Assembly (NCBI GenBank): GCA_030683995.1
Contig: JAUXPH010000048.1
Coordinates: forward strand, 1 to 64,000
DNA from: Lutibacter sp.
Lineage (GTDB): Bacteria; Bacteroidota; Bacteroidia; Flavobacteriales; Flavobacteriaceae
Reading direction: 5' to 3'
Length of the DNA: 64,000 nucleotides
Positions 15,720 through 23,833 of this stretch are shown here, piece after piece. The notes below the pieces were generated by a model. That model did not search any database. It saw only the letters and a list, made by a program, of their open reading frames with translations, and had not been told where the DNA came from. How positions within the stretch are numbered: the first letter of the stretch is position 1; the number at the start of each line of letters is the position of its first letter. The translations under genes were made by a program, and so were the position numbers.

Positions 15720-17015
15720 TTAAAGTGCAGTCAACGTGTACTTTGGTGCTGAAGAATTGCTAAAATCTAAAACAATTTTATAAGTTCCAGCAGCAACAGG
15801 AATATCAGCACCACCAACTTCTAAAGTTCCATCCAATCCATTATCTCCATAATTTAAATCCCAACTGTCATTGGTTCTAAATTTAATTTTACCGGTTGTT
15901 AATGTAACACGGTTTATTACCCAAACATCATCTTTACTGAAGTCTAACGTAAAACGTACATTTGGTCCATCCCATCCATTAGGTGCGGCATCGCCAACAA
16001 GTCCCCAGATATTAATAGGAGTAATGGTATATACCAAGTTTTTCAAATCAAACACCACCAAATAATTTCCGGCAGTAACTGCAATATCTGCACCATTATT
16101 ATCTAGCTTTCCATCAGCCCCGGTATCTCCGTAATTAAGTCCCCAGTTGTTATTGAATCTAAATTTCACTTTCCCGGCTTTCAAGGTTACAATTGCTTTC
16201 CAAGTATCAGAGAATGAGTCATACGCCATTGGCATATCAGGTCCATCCCAACCATTTGTTGTGGCATCACCAACCAATCCCCAAGTATAAGCTTCAATAG
16301 TGTATGTTAAAGCACTTAAATTGAAAGTGATTTTATAGGTACCCGCAGTAACTGGGATATCTGTTCCACCTTCATCTAATTTCCCGTCTAAACCAGTATC
16401 ACCGTAATTAAGTGCCCATGAATTATTAGATCTGAATTTTATATGACCATTGCTTAGAGTCACATAGGCAACAAATACGTCAGCAATGCTTGTTGTATAA
16501 AACGGCATATCCGGTCCATTCCATCCATTAACGGTCGCACTTCCTACAACTCCCCAAATGGTAGATAAATCCAATTTATCTTCATAAGCGGTTGCCATAA
16601 ATGAAGTGCTATTTGAACTCAAACTATGGTAAACGCTTAAAACCGCCTCTATTTGAACAGAAACCTGAGCTGGAGTACCTCCTTTTAGACCCAAATTAAG
16701 TAAAATTTTATTTAATTGAACGGTTTCAAAAACTTTAGATAAATTGGTTCCTGCAGCAACGGTTACACTTTTTTCACCTGCCGTGAAAACAATTTTATAG
16801 CCAGCTGCAGCATCAAAGCCATAGTCAGGATCAGTCCAAGAAACGGTTAACACATCTTGTCCAGCATTGTCTTTATCCAAAACTACATTACTTACAGACA
16901 AGCTAACTGTGGTTTCAGCATTTGGATTAAGGACCGTTAATTCTTCCTTGTCGCACGAAGCTAAAAATGTAGCGGCAACAATAAGAAGCAGTATTTTATT
17001 TAATATTATTTTCAT
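15720..17015 (-). CDS. SusE/SusF-like starch-binding outer-membrane lipoprotein
   Basis: This 431-residue lipoprotein has a lipobox LASC with Cys21. A SusE-type N-terminal Ig-like domain spans about 30-145. Three tandem starch-binding modules of about 91 residues follow at 154-244, 245-336 and 337-431. Each begins WG(L/V)VG.A..NGW(N/D)GP and contains (K/I)KFR.N..W.LNYGD.G.DG.L and the end (V)TAG.Y. The repeats are strikingly alike, suggesting recent duplication or gene conversion. It should sit on the cell surface beside SusCD and hold starch. The same module occurs inside the SusD encoded just upstream. SusE versus SusF cannot be decided. Confidence 0.92.
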   Translation of the reverse strand: MKIILNKILLLIVAATFLASCDKEELTVLNPNAETTVSLSVSNVVLDKDNAGQDVLTVSWTDPDYGFDAAAGYKIVFTAGEKSVTVAAGTNLSKVFETVQLNKILLNLGLKGGTPAQVSVQIEAVLSVYHSLSSNSTSFMATAYEDKLDLSTIWGVVGSATVNGWNGPDMPFYTTSIADVFVAYVTLSNGHIKFRSNNSWALNYGDTGLDGKLDEGGTDIPVTAGTYKITFNLSALTYTIEAYTWGLVGDATTNGWDGPDMPMAYDSFSDTWKAIVTLKAGKVKFRFNNNWGLNYGDTGADGKLDNNGADIAVTAGNYLVVFDLKNLVYTITPINIWGLVGDAAPNGWDGPNVRFTLDFSKDDVWVINRVTLTTGKIKFRTNDSWDLNYGDNGLDGTLEVGGADIPVAAGTYKIVLDFSNSSAPKYTLTAL

Positions 17016-17032
17016 TTTTCCTTAGTTTAGAA

Positions 17033-18916
17033 TTAATATCCAGTGTTTTGTTTCAAATTAGGATTTGCATTCAAATCTGTTGCAGGTATAGGGAAAAGGT
17101 TTAAATGACTAGAAGTAGAAACACCTTCTTTTACGCCACCTTTCCAAGGCCATACATAATTTCCGTCAGAAAATTTTCCAAACCTGATTAAATCTGTTCT
17201 TCTGTGTCCTTCCCAATACAATTCTCTCGCTCTTTCATTAAGAATAAAATCTAAGTTAATTGAGGTCACTTTGCCAAAATTATTGGCTCTGTTTCCCCTT
17301 AAGAGATTCATATAAGAAATTGCAAGCGCTTCACTTCCTCCGCCACCTTGTAAAGTTGCTTCAGCATACATTAAATAAACATCGGCAATTCTAAATAATG
17401 GGAAATCAGTATCGGTAAATTCTCCACTTGAACCTTTCATGCCATTTTTATCCAAGTTTTTAAATTTAGCCACGGCATATCCGTCGGTAAAAGTTGAAAT
17501 GGACTCAATTTCAAGTTTTTGTCCATCAGTATGGAATATTGCTCTTGGATCTTTTTCAATGGTATAAGTGCCTGCAGCTAGATTAAAAGTAATTTTATAC
17601 AAACCTTTTGCCACTTTTATGTTCGAACCACCATCATCTATAGTTCCGTTAGCCCCATTATCACCATAATTAACTCCCCAGTCGTTATCTCTTCTGAATT
17701 TAATTTCACCTTCATTTAGATTAAAGAAACCGGCATAAACATTGGTGCTTCCAATTTTGTGAAGCGGCATGTCAGGACCGTTCCAACCATTTACGGTTGC
17801 AGATCCTACCAACCCCCAATTAGATGCAACTCCAATAGCATTGTTTGAAGCACTGATATCAATTCCAGAGTTAAAAGTTTTTATTAACGAGCTGGTAGTT
17901 CTAGTGCCACCCCAACCGCCGTTGACACCAAAAGCAGCTGGACTCATGCTTCCGCCAATTGCAGCGTGGATTAAAAATGTAGTTCCGCCATAACTTTGAG
18001 TTCTTAAACCATCAAAAGCAATAGGAAAAATTACACCATCAGCAGTATGATTGTCAGCCAAAAATAAGTTTTTATAAGGTGAATCCATACCATAACCTGC
18101 GCTAATTACTTTATTTGTGTAAGTTATACACTCAGTGTATTTGGCTGTACCTGTATACACTTTTGCATTTAAGTACAATTTAGCCAATAAAGTCCATGCT
18201 GCAGCTTTGTCAGCTCTTCCGTATTCATTTGATTTTGGCGCAGCTAAACCATTCTCTATATCTTTTAATTCCTTTTCAATCCATGTAAATAGATCGGCCC
18301 TGCTTTTTTGTTGAGGGAAGAAAAATCCAACCTCATCATTTTCAGTTACAAAAGGAAAATTGCCATATAAATCCAATGCATGATAGTAGCTTAAGGCTCT
18401 TAAAAAACGAGCTTCCTTTTTATAAAGTTCAATATCAGCCAATAATTGTCCGGAAACGCCTCTGCCTGCCAATTTAGCATCGGTAGTTTCTCTTAAGAAC
18501 GCATTACAAGAAGTTATTTGGTAAATAATCCTATTGTACAAGGCTGTTACAAATTCGTTGCTTGATGTCCAATCTTGTTCATGGTAATCAGGCAAACTGC
18601 CATCTGCCCATCCAATTACAGCTTCGTCAGTTGTTACTTCCTGCGCCAACCAATATTGTCTTAGGTATTGACTAAATCCTTCATCAATTCCCGTAATATC
18701 AGGCATTCCTGCAGGCCCTTGTTGTCCGCTAATGGCCAATCCGGCATATAGTTTGGCCAATACTTGTTTATATGCAGCAGGGTCGTTAAATAACTGATCT
18801 GCCAATATAACATCTTTATCTTGTGGAACGGTATCTAAATCCTTTAGACACGAGGTCAATGTAAACAACGTTACAATGGTTCCCAGCAATAATAATTTAA
18901 AAGAATATTTTTTCAT
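17033..18916 (-). CDS. susD: SusD-like starch-binding lipoprotein with an inserted SusE/F-type module
   Basis: This 627-residue surface lipoprotein (lipobox LTSC, Cys23) caps the SusC channel and binds maltodextrin. The SusD fold is visible in the N-terminal TPR-rich part (ARFLRALSYYHALDLYGNFPF) and the C-terminal part (DFPLFRIADVYLMYAEA, then FILNERARELYWEGHRRTDLIRFG). Around residues 366-455 it carries an extra segment beginning WGLVGSATVNGWNGPDMPL, with KFRRDNDWGVNYGDNG. This is the same module as the three repeats of the next gene, placed just before the usual SusD block DPRAIFHTDG. The rest is collinear with SusD, so this looks like an in-frame domain insertion rather than a fusion error. 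Its 627 residues exceed the usual SusD length of about 500-550. Confidence 0.95.
   Translation of the reverse strand: MKKYSFKLLLLGTIVTLFTLTSCLKDLDTVPQDKDVILADQLFNDPAAYKQVLAKLYAGLAISGQQGPAGMPDITGIDEGFSQYLRQYWLAQEVTTDEAVIGWADGSLPDYHEQDWTSSNEFVTALYNRIIYQITSCNAFLRETTDAKLAGRGVSGQLLADIELYKKEARFLRALSYYHALDLYGNFPFVTENDEVGFFFPQQKSRADLFTWIEKELKDIENGLAAPKSNEYGRADKAAAWTLLAKLYLNAKVYTGTAKYTECITYTNKVISAGYGMDSPYKNLFLADNHTADGVIFPIAFDGLRTQSYGGTTFLIHAAIGGSMSPAAFGVNGGWGGTRTTSSLIKTFNSGIDISASNNAIGVASNWGLVGSATVNGWNGPDMPLHKIGSTNVYAGFFNLNEGEIKFRRDNDWGVNYGDNGANGTIDDGGSNIKVAKGLYKITFNLAAGTYTIEKDPRAIFHTDGQKLEIESISTFTDGYAVAKFKNLDKNGMKGSSGEFTDTDFPLFRIADVYLMYAEATLQGGGGSEALAISYMNLLRGNRANNFGKVTSINLDFILNERARELYWEGHRRTDLIRFGKFSDGNYVWPWKGGVKEGVSTSSHLNLFPIPATDLNANPNLKQNTGY
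17550..17820 (-). other. Inserted starch-binding module within susD
   Basis: About 90 codons (approximately residues 366-455) encode a SusE/F-type starch-binding repeat closely matching repeat 1 of the neighbouring SusE/F-like protein. Both read GSATVNGWNGPDMP, a phrase that repeats 2 and 3 do not share exactly. Confidence 0.85.
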
Positions 18917-18926
18917 TTCTGTTTAA

Positions 18927-21899
18927 TTAAAAGTTTAAGTTAACGCCAACCATATAAATTCTTGGTCGTGGATAAATGTTATAATCAATACCGCTTCCTG
19001 TTGATGTAGATCCAACTTCTGGGTCTAATCCAACATAGTCAGTTATGGTCAATACATTTTGAACAGAACCTGTTATTGAAAAGTTTGATGTTGCTCCAAA
19101 TAAGCTGCCAAAATTGTATCCAACACTTACGTTGTCTAATTTTACATATGATGCTTCCTGAACGTAATAATCAGATAAGTATCTTTCTGCACCGCCATTT
19201 ATAAATTGCGTTTCCAAAACATTTTCAACACCATTTGCAATTACATTAGGGAATCCAGCGTTCAATAATTGATGATTGAACCCTAAATTAGAATCAACAT
19301 TATTATAAACATAGTTACCAACACTTCCTCTCCAGGCCATATTGAAGTTCCATTTTTTGTAATTTAGGTCTGTGGTAAATCCAACAGTAAAATCAGCCGA
19401 TGGTTTTTCAAATCTGTATTTATCTGCATTTGTAATATCGCCATCATTATTTCTGTCTACATAAACACCTTCTAAAGGTTTTCCATTTACGTCATAAACT
19501 TGTTGATAGACAAAAAATGTATTAGGAGCGTATCCTACGGAATGTCTTTGGACATAGTTACCTACACCCCCGCTAAATAAACCAACAGGAACACCTTCAT
19601 AGTCAGGTCCGTCATTTGTTGTTAATTGGGTAATTTCGGTATCGTTATAAGTGAAGTTCAAACCTAAATTTAAATTTACATCATCGGTTGAAATTGCTTT
19701 GGTGCTTAACATAAGTTCAATACCTTTATTTTCCATTTTTCCAATGTTCGCGTTACCTGCGTTAGACAATGAAGATCCGCCCGGGAAAGGAATAAAGTTT
19801 AATAAATCTTTTGTTTTTCTAAAATAAGCATCAATAGATCCGCTTACTACATTATTTAAGATTCCAAAATCAAGACCGGCATTATAAGTTTCCGTTTCTT
19901 CCCATTTTAAAGTTGTATTAAATGGCTCAGCTCTAAAAGTGCTAATAAAATTACTTCCAAATTGATATTGAGCGGTATTGGTACTTCCTAAATAGGTCGC
20001 AATTGCCGGGTAGTAACTACCAATATCTTGCTGACCTGTAAGACCCCAGCTTAATCGAAGTTTTAAGTTAGTGACAGCGGTAGAATTTTTCATAAACTCT
20101 TCTTCATAAATTTTCCAGGCAAAAGCTGCTGAAGGGAAATTACCCCATCTGTTATCTTTGCTAAATCTTGAAGATCCGTCACGTCTGTAAGTCAATGTCA
20201 ATAAATACTTATCGGCTAAAGAATAGGTAAGTCTGCTAAAAAATGATTGTAAGTTTAATTCATTAAAATAGTCAAAAGTTTCGGTTAACGTTTTATCTTG
20301 AATATTGTCTGTATTAAAGCCTTCATTTTTAAAGTTTTGGTATGAATAACCAGCCATAAAATCAACGGTACTGTTAATCGCTTTTAAGTCTGTGCCATAA
20401 TTAAGATAAAAATCCATCAACACATTTTTTTTATCTTGCTCATAATGACTGATACTGCCTAATTTTGCTTTTTCAATGCTACTTAAGGTAGCAGAATTAA
20501 ATATTGTATTGTCACCAATACTGTTTGAAATATCATACCCTAAGTTAAGGTTGGCTTTTAATTCAGGCAAGAAGTGCATTTTATAATCAAATTGAATATT
20601 TCCAATGCTTCTGCTCGAATTGGCCGAATTATCGCGCAATTCCAATAAAGCCACAGGGTTTTTAGGGGCTCCAACTGTAACCGGATTTCCGTTAGGCTGT
20701 AACCATTCCCAATATCCTCCATAATTTGGATTGCTGTCGTAAACCGGTTTTGTAGGGTCAAACCCAATGGCATTGCCAATGGCGCCCCAATCTGCAAAAT
20801 CGGTGTTAATCATAGAAATTTTACTGTTTAAGTCTATTTTTAAATGGTCATCAAATAGTTTTGAACCAATACTTACGGAATAGGTTACTCTTTCAAGATT
20901 TGAAGTCAACAAAGTACCCGATTGGTCTGTGTAACCTATTGATCCCCTAAAATTAAAATTTTTGGTACCTCCCTGTAAACTTAAGTTATGGTCTGTTCCA
21001 TAGCCAGTTCTAAAAATCTCATCTTGCCAATTGGTATTTGCTGTTCCCAATAATGCAATATCCGATGGCAAGCCATTCGCATTAACATAATCTCTAAATT
21101 GGTCAGCAGATAACGCATCAACTGTTTTAAGATTTTCATTTACTGAAAAGTTTGCGGTGTAAGATCCTTTAAAACCGTCGCTATTTCCCTTTTTTGTGGT
21201 AATGATAATAACCCCGTTTGATGCTCTTGAACCGTAAATAGCGGTTGCAGAGGCATCTTTTAAAATAGTGTAAGATTCAATGTCATTAGGGTTAATGGTG
21301 TTTAACGGATTGCTTACCCCAGAAATGCCCTCTTTATCAACAGGAACGCCGTCAATCACAAATAAAGGGTCATTTGTGGCATTTAGTGATGCTCCACCTC
21401 TAATTCTAATAGTAGATCCGCCTCCTGGCTCTCCACCATTTGAGGTAATTTGAACCCCTGCAACTTTACCCGTAAGCATTTGGTCAGGTGAAATTATGGC
21501 ACCTTTGTTTAAATCTTTAGCTTTAATAGAGGTCACCGATCCGGTTGCATCTTTTACGGTAGTGGTACCATAACCAATGATCACAACTTCATCTAACGAC
21601 TCAGCGCTTTCGGTTAAAACAACGTTGATAGTGTTTCTGGCTCCAACAGTAATTGATTGGGTATTAAATCCAACATAAGAGAAAACCAAGACATCTGCCG
21701 GTTTCACATTTTCTAAGGTATAGTTTCCGTCAAAATCTGTTGCGGCACCTATAGTGGTTCCTTTAATAATAACGCCAACTCCAGGCAGTGCTGTACCGCC
21801 TGCGGCTTCTGTAACTTTTCCTTTCACGGTTTGCTGGGCAAACATCACTAAAGGCAAAAGAAGCAAGACATTAAACAAAAAAATTTTAAAATTTTTCAT
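18927..21899 (-). CDS. susC: SusC-type TonB-dependent maltodextrin transporter
   Basis: This 990-residue outer-membrane protein has a signal peptide (about 1-21). A carboxypeptidase-regulatory-like domain follows at about 23-100 (VKGKVTEAAGGTALPGVGVIIKG..FDGNYTLENV), then the SusC signature SLDEVVIIGYGT. The plug domain carries LTGKVAGVQITSNGG, STIRIRGGASLNATNDPLFVIDG and SRASNGVIIITTKKG. The beta-barrel ends in an aromatic residue (VGVNLNF), as barrel proteins do. It imports maltooligosaccharides across the outer membrane using TonB energy, together with the SusD encoded 10 bp downstream. Operator-like sites lie 125-170 bp upstream of its start. Confidence 0.97.
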   Translation of the reverse strand: MKNFKIFLFNVLLLLPLVMFAQQTVKGKVTEAAGGTALPGVGVIIKGTTIGAATDFDGNYTLENVKPADVLVFSYVGFNTQSITVGARNTINVVLTESAESLDEVVIIGYGTTTVKDATGSVTSIKAKDLNKGAIISPDQMLTGKVAGVQITSNGGEPGGGSTIRIRGGASLNATNDPLFVIDGVPVDKEGISGVSNPLNTINPNDIESYTILKDASATAIYGSRASNGVIIITTKKGNSDGFKGSYTANFSVNENLKTVDALSADQFRDYVNANGLPSDIALLGTANTNWQDEIFRTGYGTDHNLSLQGGTKNFNFRGSIGYTDQSGTLLTSNLERVTYSVSIGSKLFDDHLKIDLNSKISMINTDFADWGAIGNAIGFDPTKPVYDSNPNYGGYWEWLQPNGNPVTVGAPKNPVALLELRDNSANSSRSIGNIQFDYKMHFLPELKANLNLGYDISNSIGDNTIFNSATLSSIEKAKLGSISHYEQDKKNVLMDFYLNYGTDLKAINSTVDFMAGYSYQNFKNEGFNTDNIQDKTLTETFDYFNELNLQSFFSRLTYSLADKYLLTLTYRRDGSSRFSKDNRWGNFPSAAFAWKIYEEEFMKNSTAVTNLKLRLSWGLTGQQDIGSYYPAIATYLGSTNTAQYQFGSNFISTFRAEPFNTTLKWEETETYNAGLDFGILNNVVSGSIDAYFRKTKDLLNFIPFPGGSSLSNAGNANIGKMENKGIELMLSTKAISTDDVNLNLGLNFTYNDTEITQLTTNDGPDYEGVPVGLFSGGVGNYVQRHSVGYAPNTFFVYQQVYDVNGKPLEGVYVDRNNDGDITNADKYRFEKPSADFTVGFTTDLNYKKWNFNMAWRGSVGNYVYNNVDSNLGFNHQLLNAGFPNVIANGVENVLETQFINGGAERYLSDYYVQEASYVKLDNVSVGYNFGSLFGATSNFSITGSVQNVLTITDYVGLDPEVGSTSTGSGIDYNIYPRPRIYMVGVNLNF

Positions 21900-22023
21900 C
21901 TATTTTAAGTTAATTAATAATTAAGTTTGTTTTAAATTGTTGTACTATTTTTTTTACATTTCACTTTGTGAAGTTAGGGACTTAACATTTATTTAACAAC
22001 GATGCGTAAAATAAAAATAGTTT

Positions 22024-22037
22024 CGCAAACGTTTTCG
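22024..22037. promoter_or_regulatory. LacI-type operator, site 1
   Basis: CGCAAACGTTTTCG is a palindrome around a central CG with 6 of 7 positions symmetric. This is the usual shape of LacI-family operators. Confidence 0.65.
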
Positions 22038-22050
22038 TGTTTACAACTTT

Positions 22051-22068
22051 TTTACGCAAACGTTAGAG
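22051..22068. promoter_or_regulatory. LacI-type operator, site 2
   Basis: TTTACGCAAACGTTAGAG shares the core CGCAAACGTT with site 1, exactly 31 bp away. It matches 14 of 17 positions of the site at 23687-23703 upstream of the MFS gene. Confidence 0.65.
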
Positions 22069-22190
22069 TTTAGCAGCCAATTTTCAAGGTTATCTCGAAA
22101 ATCTCCCAAAAAAATTATTTTTTTTAATTTTTAAGTAACTTTTAGGGGATGGTTCTTTTTAAAATTACTTCGTTTTTTAAGGATAAAGTT

Positions 22191-22198
22191 TATATTTG
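22191..22198 (+). promoter_or_regulatory. Bacteroidota -7 box for lacI
   Basis: TATATTTG is a perfect TAnnTTTG, with a weak TTCG 18 nt upstream as -33 element. It implies a leader of about 255 nt that includes the TAACATA array. Confidence 0.45.
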
Positions 22199-22337
22199 TG
22201 GAGAATAGCGATTTTAGTTATTTTTTTTGAAAAAATTATTGAAAATATATGCGTTAAATCAGGTTGATAAATGAATTCAGAATTACGATTTTCACTTCGA
22301 CTCAGTACCTGTTTTTAACTTTTAAAATTTCTATTAT

Positions 22338-22450
22338 TTATAACTTACAACATATAACTTTTAACATATAACATATAACACTTAACATATAACTTATAAC
22401 ATATAACATATAACTTATAACATATAACATATAACATTTAACTTTTCAAC
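22338..22450. repeat. Quasi-tandem TAACATA/TAACTTA array
   Basis: About fifteen short A/T-rich units (TAACATA, TAACTTA, TAACACT) follow one another up to 11 bp before lacI. Similar arrays occur at 23488-23645, 52785-53085 and elsewhere between genes. Confidence 0.7.
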
Positions 22451-22461
22451 CATAATAACAA

Positions 22462-23484
22462 ATGAAACCAAGAATTACCCTGAAAAAAATTGCAAAAGAA
22501 TTTGGCGTATCCATTTCTACGGTTTCAAAAGCACTGAAAGACAGTCATGAAATTAGTGAAGAAACAAGAGGGAAAATAAAGGCATTTGCCGATTATTATC
22601 ACTACAAGCCCAACAGCCTGGCTTTGCAGCTCCGCAGTCAAAAGACCTCAGTTATTGGCGTGATTGTCCCTGAAATTGTGCATCATTTTTTTTCTACGGT
22701 CATTAATGGCATTGAAAAATACGCCACAGAAAAGGGATACAATGTAATGGTATGCTTGTCTAATGAATCTTATGAAAAAGAAGTTTCAAATATGAGCGTC
22801 CTCACCAACGGAAGTGTTGACGGATTGATTGTTTCCATTTCACGTGAAACCCAGCAAAATCAGAATTTCAAACATTTTGAAGCCATTATTAAAGACGATT
22901 TTCCGCTGGTTTTGTTCGACAGAATTAATGATGCTATTGAATGTGACAAAGTGATTATTGATGATGTTGGCGGCGCATTTAAGGCTACAAACCATTTGGT
23001 TGAAATAGGTGCAAAAAGAATTGCTTTGTTAACAACCCAAGATTTTATTACGGTTGGGTCATTGCGAAAAAAAGGCTATATAAAGTCGTTAAGTAAAAAT
23101 AAGATTTCTGTTGATGAAAGCCTGATTTACAAAATTGATGACAATTTGGATTTATATGATCAAATAAAAGAGGTGTTCGCCGTTAAAAATCCGCCCGATG
23201 CCATTTTAGCGGTAAATGAAATATATGCCGCCATCGCTTTAAAAATAGCCAAAGAAAGCGGTTTAAAAATACCCGAAGATATTGCCATTATTGGTTTTAC
23301 CAGTGGTTTAATTTCGGAATATACCGATCCGCCATTGACTTGTGTTGAACAACACGGATTTTTAATGGGCAAACAAGTCGCAGAATTGTTAATCAACAGA
23401 ATTGAAAGCACAGCACCTGCCGAGTTTCAGAAAGTGGTAATTTCACCCAATTTAAAAATTAGAAGATCAACACTTGATAATTGA
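22462..23484 (+). CDS. LacI-family transcriptional regulator
   Basis: This 340-residue regulator has an N-terminal helix-turn-helix (ITLKKIAKEFGVSISTVSKALKD) and hinge (KPNSLALQLRSQKT). A periplasmic-binding-protein-like sugar domain follows (IGVIVPEIVHHFFSTVINGIE to GFTSGLISEYTDPPLTCVEQHG). It lies between the susC operon and the MFS/maltose-phosphorylase operon, so it very likely controls both in response to a maltodextrin or glucose signal. Operator-like sites sit upstream of both operons. Whether it represses or activates is not certain: the site near the MFS promoter lies upstream of the -7 box, which would suit activation. Confidence 0.95.
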   Translation: MKPRITLKKIAKEFGVSISTVSKALKDSHEISEETRGKIKAFADYYHYKPNSLALQLRSQKTSVIGVIVPEIVHHFFSTVINGIEKYATEKGYNVMVCLSNESYEKEVSNMSVLTNGSVDGLIVSISRETQQNQNFKHFEAIIKDDFPLVLFDRINDAIECDKVIIDDVGGAFKATNHLVEIGAKRIALLTTQDFITVGSLRKKGYIKSLSKNKISVDESLIYKIDDNLDLYDQIKEVFAVKNPPDAILAVNEIYAAIALKIAKESGLKIPEDIAIIGFTSGLISEYTDPPLTCVEQHGFLMGKQVAELLINRIESTAPAEFQKVVISPNLKIRRSTLDN

Positions 23485-23686
23485 AATAGTTAAAAGTTAA
23501 GAGTTAAAAGTTAAAAGTTTTCAGTGTAAGCTAAAAATTAAAAAATAATCTTTTGGCTCTCAGAAAATAACATATAACATTTAACAAATAACAGATAACG
23601 AATAACTGAAACTTGAAACCTGAAACTTGAAACCAGAAACCAGAAACCCAACAACTCCAACGTTGTAGTGCCTAATTGTTGATTTC

Positions 23687-23703
23687 TTTACGCAAATCTT
23701 AGG
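23687..23703. promoter_or_regulatory. LacI-type operator, site 3
   Basis: TTTACGCAAATCTTAGG matches site 2 at 14 of 17 positions and lies 32 bp upstream of the MFS -7 box. Confidence 0.55.
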
Positions 23704-23734
23704 CCAAAAAACACTGAACTTGAATTTTTATTTA

Positions 23735-23742
23735 TATATTTG
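23735..23742 (+). promoter_or_regulatory. Bacteroidota -7 box for the MFS-to-GH13 operon
   Basis: TATATTTG matches TAnnTTTG exactly. The -33 element is weak (ACTG 18 nt upstream), as expected for a promoter that needs an activator. Confidence 0.5.
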
Positions 23743-23833
23743 ACCCGTACTATTTTTCACACTTCACACAAAAACAATTAATTAAAGCCTTTCGGCTGTT
23801 GATTGTATTTATTATTTTTTTAACACTTACATT

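Larger units (their letters stand above)
21900..22461. promoter_or_regulatory. susC-lacI divergent regulatory region
   Basis: This 562-bp gap between divergent genes holds two operator-like palindromes (22024-22068), a TAnnTTTG box for lacI (22191-22198) and an AT-rich quasi-tandem array built on TAACATA/TAACTTA units (about 22338-22450). I found no TAnnTTTG on the minus strand for susC. Confidence 0.7.
23485..23833. other. Repeat-rich gap with MFS promoter
   Basis: The left part (23488-23645) is an array of TTAAAAGT, ATAACA and GAAAC(C/T)(T/A)GAAAC units. The right part carries the operator-like site at 23687-23703 and the -7 box at 23735-23742. I see no coding frame. Confidence 0.65.

Noticed and set aside
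22338-22450. CRISPR array candidate (TAACATA repeats)
   Set aside because: Units are 7-8 bp without unique spacers, and no cas genes are present; it is a low-complexity array.
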